From the NCBI GenBank assembly GCA_036245805.1, contig BTRK01000006.1, positions 23,282,365 through 23,346,364 on the forward strand: DNA of 64,000 nt, given 5' to 3'. A model generated the notes under the pieces. It was not told the DNA's origin, did not search any database, and was given only the letters and a program-made list of their open reading frames with translations. The translations under genes and the position numbers were made by a program. Below, piece by piece: positions 1-11,481 of this stretch (positions are counted from its first letter, which is position 1; each line of letters begins with the position of its first letter). Origin of the DNA: Pristionchus mayeri. Taxonomy: Eukaryota > Nematoda > Chromadorea > Rhabditida > Neodiplogasteridae.

Positions 1-3000
1 AACGAAGCGAAGGACGACGAAGATGCGAAAGTGACGAGTGGAGATGAAGAGAGGAAGGAAGAAGATGATCGAGTGAGTGACCAGCTGAGTAGTGAGTGGA
101 AAATGATGATCTGCCTGAATGCAAATCGATTTAGCATGACAATATTCAAGTTGTTTCAGATCGCTGCTGCAGACATATCGTTGCCAAGCACTTCTTCCCT
201 TCAGGATACTACTCTCCCCTCCACAACTGTGAGTGAGAGGATCCTCCCTGGATACGTGACGGGACAATCGAGAACATCGATCGCTAGTGAAACTGAAATC
301 ATAGAAATGTTGATTTGTCACTAAAAAAATATGAAATCTAATTTACGGGAAATATTGTATAATTTTCTTTGAGACTTTATGTATGAGAGAGTTGAAACTG
401 CAGGGAGACAAGGCAATGGACGAATCCATGGGGGAGATGAATGAACTGGGAAGAATCACGCCTCTTGAAGATGAAGAAGCAACTGATGGAAAGGAAGAGG
501 AAGGGATAAGGAAAGGATCAGGGAGAATTATAGAGGTTAGTCTTATCGCACTTTCTTATTGCTCTGCTTATCGGTAAATTAGAAGGAAACACAGGTCGTA
601 TGTGTTGAACATGGATACGTGTTAGGAGAAGGAGGGGAGAAGGAGGGTGAGATAGTGGGAGAGGAAGATGATGGAGGGAAAGAAGTGAGGGAAGATATAG
701 ACGTAGAGTGAAACGTAGTGCTTCAGGAATCTACCGGCTTTGTCGATGAAGGAATAGATGATACCACTGAGGGAATGGTTGATAAGGACAAAGATGACGC
801 CGGGACCTCGAGCAGCGTCGAAGTCGTCGTGGAGGAAATTGTGGATGAGGCGATAGAGGAGGAGAAAGAGGATGAGGTCAGTTGAGATTAATCAACCTTT
901 TCCTGCACGAATTCATCACAGAAAGAAGATGATGATACCAGTGAAGAGAAAGATAAGAAGATGGACGAGACTACGGATGCGATAGAAGAGGTACTATTCG
1001 TAGTTTGAAAAGGGTGGGATTCGGAGTCGGAAAATGAATTACAGTTACAGTCGTATATTTTCCTTGGGCCTAGATATTCTTTCGAATAATTTCAAATTGT
1101 TTGGCAGAAAATCGAGAGTCGAGTTGATGAAGTAATGAGACTCCTCAAAGCAGGCTGGGTTGAGAAAGGCAACAAGGTAGACGAGGAGGTGAATTGAATA
1201 AGTCCTTTTTATTCTTTTGATATCTTTGAACGAATAATATGACCATTGATTCCAGCGGGAATTGGACGAGATCGATAGAGAGGCTGAAGAATTAGCGAAT
1301 ACTATGAGAGGAGAAGGAGGCGCAGATTTCCGAATAGTATGTGGAAGTTCATTTATTTTCTATTTTTCAAACGACGGATGTATTGGTAATCTTCTCCATC
1401 CAGGATGAGGAAGAGATGATGGAAAAGGAGGGAAATCGCGAGGAAGACAAGGGAACAATGGAGGGAGAGGCTAATGATAAGGTAAAGTACTCACGAATCT
1501 GTCGAAACATTGCTTAAAGAAGGAGTGTCAGCAAAGTTAAATTTTTGACGCTGTCATAACCATGACTTAGACAATCATCCAACGATCATAGCGCGAACTA
1601 AGTGTATAGGCAAAGGTCAATCGCATAGCTCAGTGGTAAAGCAGTCGCCGCGTATTCGGAAGGTTGCGGGTTCGAATCGAACAAGCTTTTGAAAAATCTT
1701 CTAAATATTTGAATTCCCGCACGTCCCTTCCCTTCAAGCCCTCCTTGGCATTCTGCCAACTAATGATAACTCGGTTCAAAATAGAGATACGCTTTTGAAA
1801 TTTTCAGAATCTCTTATGGTTGTACAAAGGTCGGTCATGGTTATGACAACGTCAAAATTTCAACTTTGCTGACAGTCCTTCTTTAATAAACATCATCCAG
1901 GCAGTAATTGATGATCTGAATGATGAAGTGCTCGAAGGAAGTGAGAAAGTCGACCCGCCCGTGGAACAGAAAGAAGAGACGGTATGTGCAACAGAAGAAT
2001 TCAGAAAATAACGCAAATTGGGGATAACGCAAATTTTTGTAGATGCAAGCTGAGGAAGAGGAGATTGAGACGGAGATGCCAATGAGTGAGACGGGAGGAG
2101 GAATCACAACTGGGAATGAAGAGACTGATGATGTTAGCAATTAAATCACCCACTTGATGAATTCCCTAGTTTCCTATTAATAACAACTACTGTGGGGTAT
2201 GTCAATTGTCGACAATCATTAATTGTTCATGCTAGAATCTCATCGACCAACCCGAGGAGATCGTAGACGATGGCGGTGAAAAGAAAGGAGACGATAAGAG
2301 TCCAGAAGAGATCGAGACTCCTGAAGAAGTCGTAGAGAAGGAACAAGAAATGGTATGAGATACCAATCAAAGCCAATGTTTCAGTCATAATAATACTATT
2401 TTAAATGTGCTCTGAAGAGCAATGGAAACGTGATCTGTTCATTTTGTAGAAGCAGGAATCGACCCTTGCCGATGCACAATCAGATGGAATCCCAATCGCA
2501 GAAGTCGCTGATAATGATGCTACCTTGAAGGTGAGAAGGATAAGCGAACAAATAGCATTGTTTCCTAAGATTCATCTGCATATCTCATTTTCTGTGTACC
2601 ATCAAATTGTGATCTTCAGAAAACCGGTGACGATGAGAAGAGCGATCCAATGATGGAAACAACTGAGGATTCGAGCGTGAAGACGGATGAGAAAGAGGTG
2701 AGAGAGATGAATGGAGAATGAAGGCAATGCACGTAAAATGACATTGAATGCATCCTTTGCCAATTTCAGAAGAATGAGGCAAACAACGACAACTCGACGA
2801 AGACAGTGAATGAGAGTACCATTCCAGCCAAGGAAGAGGGGCAGAATGAGGTTGGAAGAAATAAACAGAGTTATGAAAACCGCAGGTGTATGTAATTGAC
2901 AAATTTCAGAAGTCTGAGAGTGCAGTGAAGGATTCGAATCCGATTGTGGAGAGTGAAGAGATAGCGTGGACGATGTCGTGTATCTGTGGAGTGAAGGAAG

Positions 3001-6000
3001 ACAACGGAGAGAAAATGATCATGTGTGATATGTGCGAACTGTAAGTGCACATTAGTTCTATTTCTAAAAAATTTCAAACAGCTTTTAAAACTCGTGAAAT
3101 TATCAGGCGATGGGAGCACGTGGATTGCATGTTCCCTCGAACGAAGAAAGCACCCAAGGGACGATATTACTGCCATATCTGCAAGCCACGACCGACGGAG
3201 CTCACTCCCAAAGAGGTAATCGGCCATTCTCCCTAGATCCTTGGGATACAAGAGACACGGAGGAATGTCCATTTTAAGGCGCGAGAGTATCAACATAAAA
3301 TGATGAAGAAGAAGGAGAAGTGTGGATTAACGGAATGGAAGAAGAAGGAAATCAAAAAGACGGAAGAGGTATCCACTTGCATAATAAACTCCATAAATGA
3401 TGTAAATCATTTCCAGAGAAGTCGGCGTGCTAAATCCAACACTGTGGACTCGAATTCGGAGGTGTCCACGCCGTATCTCAGAAGCACTAAGAAGGTGAGA
3501 AAGCAGACGATTGTACACTGGGGGGATGGCGCTCTTACAGTTTTCTTCACCATTCTTTCAACCGAGGGAATGGTGTCCAACGGAAAGGACGGGGGGGGGG
3601 GGGGTACGGAGAGACAGGCTTCGCTATTTTTCGTGTCTCTCCAGTTGCACTTTTCGCTGTCAATATATCTATTGATCTGTTTGCTACTTAAAAAATCGAC
3701 CATCTACCCTTTCCTATGTCTATTTCCTTTATATTCATCTAATGAGATGAAATTGCTCCACCAAGCGTAGTCGACTGTAAAATCGCTTGACGTGGCTGCA
3801 CCTTTTTTTTACTTTTTGAAAATGAGATGGATGAATTTAGGAAGATCACGAGAAGACGAGCAATGATGTCATCGAAGAAGTGAAGTCAATTGCTGACGAT
3901 TCGAAGAAGGTAAATATTCAGAGAATGTTCAGATACTTTGATTTTCGTAATTGGACCTTTGGACCGTATTACTGCATCGATGTGATGTATTCATGTTTCA
4001 ATTGTAGCAAAGCATAGCCAAAGAATATTTTCATATTTACATATGCTGTGATTTTTAGGGAAACATTGACTCGGGAATCGATGAGAGTACAAGGGATGAC
4101 GTGGCTACCGAAGACGAAGGACCTAAGGTAAGTAATGGAAAACAACTGGATTAGAACATTATAGGAAGGGAGTTGTGATCACAACTTATTAATGGTTGAA
4201 GATGCAACTGTGGTAATGTATTGAATTATGTAAAATTGGATATCAACATATGATGAGCTGATAGGAATTTCTGTATTTCCACTCGAATAATTCTTATCTG
4301 ATTAGTTTAAGATGCAAGGGAGAGTGACCAGAAGAAGCGTAAGATGTAGTAAGAGAGAAGAGAAGAAGAAGATCACCGAAGCTGCCAAGGAGACGGTCTG
4401 TAATAACATTTCGCTGTCAAAATGGAAATATGGGAGATTTTAGTCGAAAGAATGACACGAAAACTGATTCACGATAAACCGATAAATGAAAGAAACAGGA
4501 TGCCGATCGAGCAATAAATGATTTTAGACGAGTGCTGCGACGAAAGATGATAAGAACACAGAAAGTGTGGCTGTAATTGAAGGAAATGGAGATGTGCGAA
4601 AAAAATTGAGAAATAAGGTGAGATACAGTTGATGAGTCATATGCACTCAATTATCTTCATAACCGAAATTTTCCAAACCATAAATGCAATTTAGTGTTGC
4701 TGTCATGACAGACGGTAAATACTTGTTATTGTAGAGCAAGGCGAAAGAGAAGAAGGAAACAATTTCTCCCCGAGAAGAATCGGAAGAGAGTGGTGGCAAA
4801 GATAATGGAAAGGTAAAATTACAGTGATTAGGTTGATGAATGACAACGTTTTAAGAAATTTCTTAAAAGCTTGGGTACTTATAATCGCTATCGGAATGTT
4901 TTGCAGATCACAATCTCGGCCAATAAAGATGAGGACAAATCTGGGTATGTGTTTGACCTCCAACTACAAATATTGCAATATTCATCGCAGAATGCATACC
5001 CAATAGCAGATTACTTAGGCGTCTCCAACGACAAATGACATTTATATCGATTCAGGAAGGTCGTAGTGAAGAGCTGTGAAGAGAGCGAAAATGAAGAAGA
5101 GGAAGATGAAGAGGAGGAGGAAAATGAAGAGAAAGAAGAGGATCTCAGTGCAGAACCAGTGAAAGAGAGAGAAGATAAAATTACTGCTGTGAGTTTAAAT
5201 TAACTTATTCAAACAAGAGATAATGTGATTCTGTGGAATTGGATCATAATAAAATTAATCATTAAATATGCCATAATTGACCGATCACGGAATCAGTAAT
5301 TTTAAATTTTCATGCGAGTCATCAATTTCAGACCGATCTGAAAAAAATCAAGAAATTCGGCGGGGAAGACGCAGATCTCATTCTGATGGCCAATCAACTC
5401 ATGAAGTAAGTGATGCCAAATAGATAAACAATAGTTCAACCTCGAAAATTGAACGTGTGTTATTTCAGGGGCACGACACCTAGAAACAAGCGGGCCATCG
5501 AATCGAAGGAGGATCACGCCTCGGTGAGTGAAATTGGAATTAGAAGCATTAGGAGTTTGTGATGCAAACAACTATTTGGTCTAAAAGCGTCATGGATGAA
5601 TTGCAGCCCGTGAAGTCAGAAGAACCCCCGAAGAAGATGACTCGCCTTTCTGCTTCTGCCTCTTCTGCAACCAAGGAGAATCCCCCATCTGAGGCTCAAT
5701 CCTCAGCTGACAATTCCCAAGCCAGTACGAGCACTGCTAGAGGAGAGGAGAGTCAGCCAACGAGCACAGTAAACACGAGGAGGTCGACGAGAGCGAAGAT
5801 GAGCACTCCAAGCAAGACTCTCTCAAGCACTCCATCGAAAGTGCAGCCAGTGAAAGAAGAATCGTCGAAGAAGTCGACTGTGAACACAACTCAGTCTACT
5901 CCATCTAACAGTGGGAGAGTGACTAGAAGCAGGAAGAATGGAGGAGGAACACCAAGACCAGATCGAACTGTTGTGGAGAAGGAAGTAACTGCACCATCTG

Positions 6001-7894
6001 CTAGTGAGAAGCCATCTACGAGTCAGCAGGCTAAGCCTCCCTTGGACACTTCCTCCCCTTCGACTTCGTCTGTAGAGAAGACACGCAAGAGACCCGTGAG
6101 AACACACTTCACTTACATTCTGCTTTTTCATCAATTTAAAACTTTTTCTATCAGAATACAACCTAATTGCAAAGTTCAAAAATGGAACACTAGATGCAGA
6201 ACAATGTTTTGCTGCTTACAGATTTCGGAAGCGGGCTATGCAATCGCTCCGCTCGAAATGGATAAGAACTTCGCGATTCCTCCTAAGGTATCTTGCATGA
6301 GACTGCAGTATTGCTCACATAGAAATACATTGAGGGATGGGGAAAGTAGCGCGCTTAGATTAGCGACCTTGGACGAAACAGAAAACGACATGATCAATTT
6401 TCTCAATGATAATATTCTTTAATTAATTGACATTGAAGGGTGCATTCTGCTCGAAGATTATAGTGGCCGTACCCCAGTTCAAGGCTCTTCCGATCAGACT
6501 CCGCCCTTCTCTCGATCTTCCTCTTCCCGGCATCCCTTCCGTCTCTGCGGGTGAGTACACTGGGTAGAGGAGTGCGAAAAATACACATATCATGGTACCA
6601 TTAGAAGTATTTCATAATTTTACAACTTTTGTGTATATCAAAATTGTATTGTAGCGGATGACTCCCTCTTCGTTGAAATGAACCAACTGGAGGTGGACGG
6701 TGAGTAATTATATTAAAATCAATATTATTGATGGAAAATACTAGAAACAGAATTTGTTTCGGGAAATCCATTTTTGAGAGTTATTTGGAAGATTTAAATA
6801 ATAATATTCACTCGTGCAATTGCTATACTGGAATTGATACAATCATAATTAATACATCTGTAGATTTCTCCATGGTTGGCAAGCTCTCGGGTGCCATTTA
6901 CTTCACTCCGCGGGAAGCTATTCAGGAGGTGGGGGATATGTGCTATGTGGTATTTATGATATCTATGAGCTGTCTGAGCTAAATACTTGAACACATTTCT
7001 GAGGAGAGGAGCGTACAACTATTGTATCGTCTGTAGACAAGGGTTGGCTATTCGATGTTGAGTTGTGATCTCGGAATCGATCTCCCTTCGCATCTTGCGA
7101 AATCCCAGGAGGGAAGAATTGCGATATCGCACTTCAATATCGAATAGCCAATCATACTGTACTACATACTGTTTATCATGACTGGATGATCCATTTTTGT
7201 TGCTTTAAATCGATATCTTTCGAACCTATCAACGATTAGTTAAATATCTAGAAGACGAGCGGGTGAACAGTACGATAGTATTCAAGATTACCAATGAATT
7301 CAATTCATGACTAAATTGCAGTCGATCGTTCAAATAGGATTCTACTATTATGTGTGGACGTCGAATTCTGGTCGATGGACGAGGTCTCATTTCGTGAGTG
7401 CGAAGGCAGAGAAGGGAAAACAGACCAGAATGCGATTTGTACTACAAATCGACAAATGTAAGCCATTCTCAATTCCATTACATCAATCAAGAAATCGAAT
7501 TAGCCTCTAAGCCCTAAATATTGTTGTGCGCAGTTGATGGAAATTGCATTTCCCTTAGAGTATGAATATCATTCGTGTCTCACTCATTTAAATTCTTAAA
7601 TAATTTCAGTTGTCTATTGCGAGGAATCCGGCAATTCTTTTGTTCTCAAGAACAATTCGCCCATTTTCGAGGAGAAAATCTCGGTTGTCGCAGTTGCGAG
7701 AGTAGATGAAAGACTGATGAGGAGCCAAGAATCCATTCTAGACTTCGACAAAAAGGTTTAGTTACTTCACATTCGATGCTCATCCAGAGCTAATATTGTT
7801 CTGACAAGGTCGATAAGTGTGAATACGTTTTCTCTTTCTAATCAATAATTCATTCCAGAATGCTTCTGATCAGACCAAGAGAAGTAGACAATGA
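1..7894 (+). CDS. PHD-finger / SET-like chromatin protein, MLL5/SET-26-like (5' end outside window)
   Basis: Many small exons are joined by short gt-ag introns; the reading frame is already open at base 1, so the start lies upstream. The first ~2.9 kb encodes very acidic, Glu/Asp/Lys-rich low-complexity sequence. Exons 2910-3040 and 3107-3215 encode a C4HC3 PHD finger (CICG, CDMC, then WEHVDC and CHIC), followed by a basic KPRP segment. The spacing and the Trp before HVDC resemble the H3K4me3-reading PHD of MLL5/SET-9/SET-26. More acidic exons follow, then a Ser/Thr-rich exon (about 5607-6094), then exons (about 6220-7894) with weak SET similarity: CVDVEF...SFREC near 7350 and ILDFDKK near 7740, positions where MLL5 SET has CVDARTF..RRSC and IAFDFD. 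The last exon ends with TGA at 7892-7894. Expected role: nuclear reader of methylated histone H3. PHD identification is firm; the SET call and the exons at 6.9-7.6 kb are tentative. Confidence 0.65.
1518..1882. mobile_element. MITE-like element with ~50-bp terminal inverted repeats, TTAA on both flanks
   Basis: The left end (AGAAGGAGTGTCAGCAAAGT...) and the reverse complement of the right end (AGAAGGACTGTCAGCAAAGT...) match over about 50 bp, up to TCATAACCATGAC. TTAA lies immediately outside each end (1514-1517 and 1883-1886), which is the target-site type of piggyBac-like transposons, although the terminal bases are not the usual CCC. It sits in an intron of the PHD gene, between exons ending near 1480 and starting near 1902. 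It has no coding capacity and carries a tRNA-like segment in its middle. Confidence 0.7.
1625..1690 (+). other. tRNA-like segment with pol III A and B boxes
   Basis: The sequence TAGCTCAGTGGTAAAGCA matches a tRNA D-arm/A box, and GGGTTCGAATC about 30 nt later matches a T-arm/B box. The acceptor stem does not pair and the 3' half of the T stem is broken, so this is not a working tRNA gene. It is best read as a tRNA-derived (SINE-like) piece captured inside the surrounding inverted-repeat element. It could still act as an internal RNA polymerase III promoter. Confidence 0.5.
7043..7152. repeat. 110-nt imperfect hairpin in an intron
   Basis: TTGGCTATTCGATGTTGA at the left pairs with TCAATATCGAATAGCCAA at the right. 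Pairing continues with mismatches to an inner CTCCC / GGAGGG and TTCGCA / TGCGAA stem around a tiny loop. It lies between two putative SET-like exons of the PHD gene. Length and bulged-stem architecture resemble a miRNA precursor or a small foldback MITE; nothing in the sequence decides between them. Confidence 0.6.
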
Positions 7895-9220
7895 GGTCAG
7901 GGGGAGTTGAAGGGCACGGAGAAGAAATGAGAGGGTAAGAGGGTGAGAATGAGGCAGCAGGATCTTCTCTATTTCTCCCCTCGAATGACGAAAATCCATT
8001 TTGTAAAAGTCATATTTTTGCATCTATCGGTACAAGATTAGATTTACTTAGCGTTATCTACATATTAGTTACATTTCCGAATATTACGGCTTCTTGAACT
8101 CGCAATAGATTTTTTTTATTTTTGTTCATAGTTGTTATTCCTGATAAAACGTTGTTTTTTGCTCTTTTAAAGTTGACACATACAATGATAAAAATATATA
8201 CAATAGCATGTACATGCAAAGTTATGTCGTGGAGAGTTCCTTCTCCGAGAGTTTACAAAATCGTTGGCAAATGTTTACAAATGAGTATGATCAGACTTGC
8301 ATCCATCCCTGTCCATTCGGAAAGTGAATTATTGATCCATACTTATCCCCGATCAATAGTTCAATTTCAGAAGGGATTCCATCTCTTCGCTGTCGAGATT
8401 CCATCTGAATACACTGATTGGATACAGTCACACTATCGAATTGACCTGATCGATGTGGTATTGCAGGATTAGATCGCTGTCGATTCGAATCAATGAGCCG
8501 TTTGCGTCTGTGGAAAATGTAAAGTGCATTACGAGAATTCACGACGTACCTCTCATCAGCAGAGTTTTCGCCTTTACTTTAACTGCTTTTTTGATAAGCT
8601 TACGAATTGATTTTTCCCGTATGTCACCTCGAGGCATGGTGAACCTGGAAAGAGTAAAATCTTTCTTCCTGTTTGTTTATAAATTGTAACCTGTACACAG
8701 TGGGTAGATTGGTAACTTTGAAGGAAATGAATGAGGGAGTGTAGATCAAGTAGCTGGGAGATCTAGATCTCGGATGGTTCTGGCTCTCGAATCCTAGAGG
8801 TTGAGCAGAAGGAAAGCCAAGATTACAAGGTCGTTGGTCTGACAAAGAGAGTAACTTCATGGAAAGGAAAAAATAAAACCTGTTCGCGCAAAATTTGAGT
8901 TTCCATACGGGAAGTTTGACATGGCGGAGGATGGAAGAAGTGATGGAGAATGGAAGGGAAGAATGCTGGTGCAATCAGAGCAAAAAGGAATAGAAACTCT
9001 GAATCATCAAGCATTCTAGCGACATTTTCCCGAATTCCACAATCAAAGAACGTCACTCAGAAAGAGGAAAGACAGCGCAAGGAAAGCACACTAATATTAA
9101 TGAATATGCCGATAATAAAAAATCAATTAGTGAAAAATCACGTCTCCATAACATTCGAAGGAGTGTCCCTTCTCTTCCCTTCCTTCATTCATTCTCCTTC
9201 TTCTTCCCTCGCTCGGTCGA
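7895..9220. other. Intergenic region, no supported gene
   Basis: This contains the 3' flank of the PHD gene and the upstream flank of the PP1-like locus. Several short open frames exist on both strands, but none has domain similarity or a consistent splice pattern. An ATG at about 8922 opens a 32-codon frame with no recognisable product. Confidence 0.5.
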
Positions 9221-11095
9221 ATGGTCTCTCTCGCCTCGACTCTCATCGAATACCACGAGGAGATCAAGAAGGGAAAGAAATGGGACTGGCGACCCACAGG
9301 AGGATTCGAACCCCACAAGCACAGGAAACTTCCCAAGGGACACCCTCTCTCGTGAGTCACCCTACCCTCATCCACATCACTCCTTCTGAATGTAGTGAAG
9401 AAGTCTATCAACAGTTGTGGGCCTACTACACCTATCTACTCGATCGATACAGGGAGCGTAAGGAGGTACCGTACCTCGGAGAAACTGAGCTCAGTTCACG
9501 ATTACAGAATCGCTGGTTCCTCTACCCAGGGTGGATACTGTATGTGCTCGATGCAGCAAAGAAGGTAAGGGTTGTGGGAAGCTGCTGAGAACAAAACGGT
9601 GTTTGTATCACGCATTTGCTGAACTTGCAGGTATCCTACTGCTGATCCTACTCTGGTGGAGATCGAACTGGAGAAAGAGCCTATCAAGTTCTTCGGAAAC
9701 ATCTACGCCTCTGTGAGAATCGCAGTCTGCTCCATTCTCTATTCCTCTTCTCTCTCAGTTCTCTGATCTCGTGGTCAAGCAAGTTTCCTTCTCTGGGGAA
9801 GGGAAGACACTCAAGATGCATCATTGGCCTGAGAAGGGAAGGTCTGTCTATCTGGGAAACATCGTCAATCGGTGAGTTATCCTCCTTCTCGTAGTCTATG
9901 ATTCTGGGTATGCAGGGGATTCCACAACGTCGAGACACTGCTTCGTTCTACTGCAGAAGTGCCTGTGGCCTGACAAGGTTTGGGTTGTATCTATGCTAGA
10001 TGAAAACTCACATCATAATTTTACCCGGTGCATTACCCTCTACTTGCACTCTTAGGTGACGATCTTGCGTGGTCAGGAAGAGACTCGAACATTCAATCGG
10101 AACGGAGAATTCATGGATGAATTGATCGAGAGATGGAGACCCCACAGTAAGAATCAGGCGAGTATTCCATCCATCGATCCAATAACCCTTCTCCCTTCAG
10201 ATGGAATCTTTCTTCTGCAAGGACGTCAAGTCGATCGATGATCTTCGCATCAACTCTCAGCTCAATAAATTCACCGATAACTTCCCCAGTGAGCTTTCCT
10301 TTCCTATGTCCTCATTCGAAATCTTGAGTGCCCTTCTTTCAGATCCCTGCATTTCCATCTACAATCTCGCAAACGAAGTCTTCGATCTCCTTCCTCTCGC
10401 TGCTCTCTACGGGAAGAATCCAACTGATCGTCAGTCCTTCTCACCCTTCTCCCAAGGAAGAAAAGGGTTATCAGATCTCCGCGTGTTGTGTGTCTCTTCA
10501 GGAATCTCCGAACAACTTCGTTCTCTAGACGACATCTGTCTTTTCTTGAGACGATATTAAATTCCTACAGACATTCTCCATCGGTCTTCTTCCCTTTCCT
10601 TCAATCGACGATCCCTTGCTAATCACCATAAATTCCTGCCATCAGATCTACAGAACAACCGAAGTCGACCCGGGAAATGTCAGTGACATTCATGATTATA
10701 CTGACTATTTTGATTTCATAAAGCCTATGGTGTTTTCTTCTCCTCCAACTAATATTCTCCCTCTCAGCCTGTATTGGCGGTGGTCGTATTTGGAGATTTC
10801 GTAATGGACAAGGAGACTGGCAAGAAGATATTCGAGTACAAGAGAAACGTCAGTTCAGTATGTCTGTTCTCATGCCAGTATTTGATGTTCAGATCTATGG
10901 TCAGATGCCCAATAACGTCAACGAGAAGAGATACAACGAGGTGCATAGACTACGGAATAATACATACTGCCCCAATCTGCGGTTTTTTTATCTACGATAA
11001 TCATGGCGTTTCAGAAGATCGGAGCGGAGGAAGTGTTGATGGAGAGGAAGAAGAGTGCGGATGATTACGTGCCCCAGATATGGCAGAGTCCATGA
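9221..11095 (+). pseudogene. Degenerate PP1-like Ser/Thr phosphatase (metal-site motifs lost, frameshifts)
   Basis: Exons align in order with the PP1/PPP catalytic fold. PTLVEIELEKEPIKFFGNIY (exon from 9632) corresponds to PP1's PILLELEAPLKICGDIHG; VYLGNIVNRG (about 9850-9918) to LFLGDYVDRG; VTILRGQEE (from 10056) to FFLLRGNHE; YNLANEVFDLLPLAALYG to the TFTDCFNCLPIAAI region; LLITINSCHQ...YFDFIKP (about 10620-10733) to the VTLFSAPNYC...ILKP C-lobe. The metal-binding signatures are changed (GDIHGQ to GNIYAS, GDxVDRG to GNIVNRG, GNHE to GQEE) and the segment between the HGG and APNYC regions is largely missing. Exon 2 (9396-9564) does not join exon 3 in phase by one base. The exon at 9916 matches PP1 in two successive frames. 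A stop follows LRRY at 10558-10560. An intron near 10159 appears to use a GC donor. Basic C-terminal exons end at TGA 11093-11095. Nematodes have many divergent PP1 paralogues. Catalytic death is well supported; a pseudogene rather than sequencing errors is likely but unproven. Confidence 0.6.
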
Positions 11096-11481
11096 GAAGA
11101 TCAGAAGATCCCATCCTGTCGTCCAATCACACAAAACAAACTTCTACGGTGCACAACTATGATAAATTCGAATGATGTGTTTGAGTCGTCTTCCACCACA
11201 CACCAAAACAGCGAAACAATGATGATTCACCCTTGGGGGCTTGAAGATAGGACCATATTTTGGTTGCTGAGCTATTCTTGACTCATCCGATTGTCTTCTT
11301 CTCTTCGACTGAAAGTGAGAGATCACTCTGGATTGAGAGACTCTTCTGAGCATTTGGCGTAGTCTCACTTCTCTTCTCGTATCCAGGGACCATCACGAAA
11401 TCGGCAGAATTTCCCCTACAAAAAGAGGCGAATCTCAAGAGACCGCCCCTTATTTTCGAGTGAGAAGACACTGTGGAAGGA

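Noticed and set aside
1625..1690. Functional tRNA gene
   Set aside because: A and B boxes are present but the acceptor stem and part of the T stem do not pair, and it lies within an inverted-repeat element.
3591..3604. Poly-G run (also near 14450 and poly-C near 12602 and 16890)
   Set aside because: Simple intronic homopolymers, common and error-prone; no function inferred.
8950..9588. 212-codon + strand frame overlapping the PP1-like locus
   Set aside because: It mixes true exon 2 sequence with intron and out-of-frame exon 1 sequence; the spliced model from ATG 9221 fits PP1 better.
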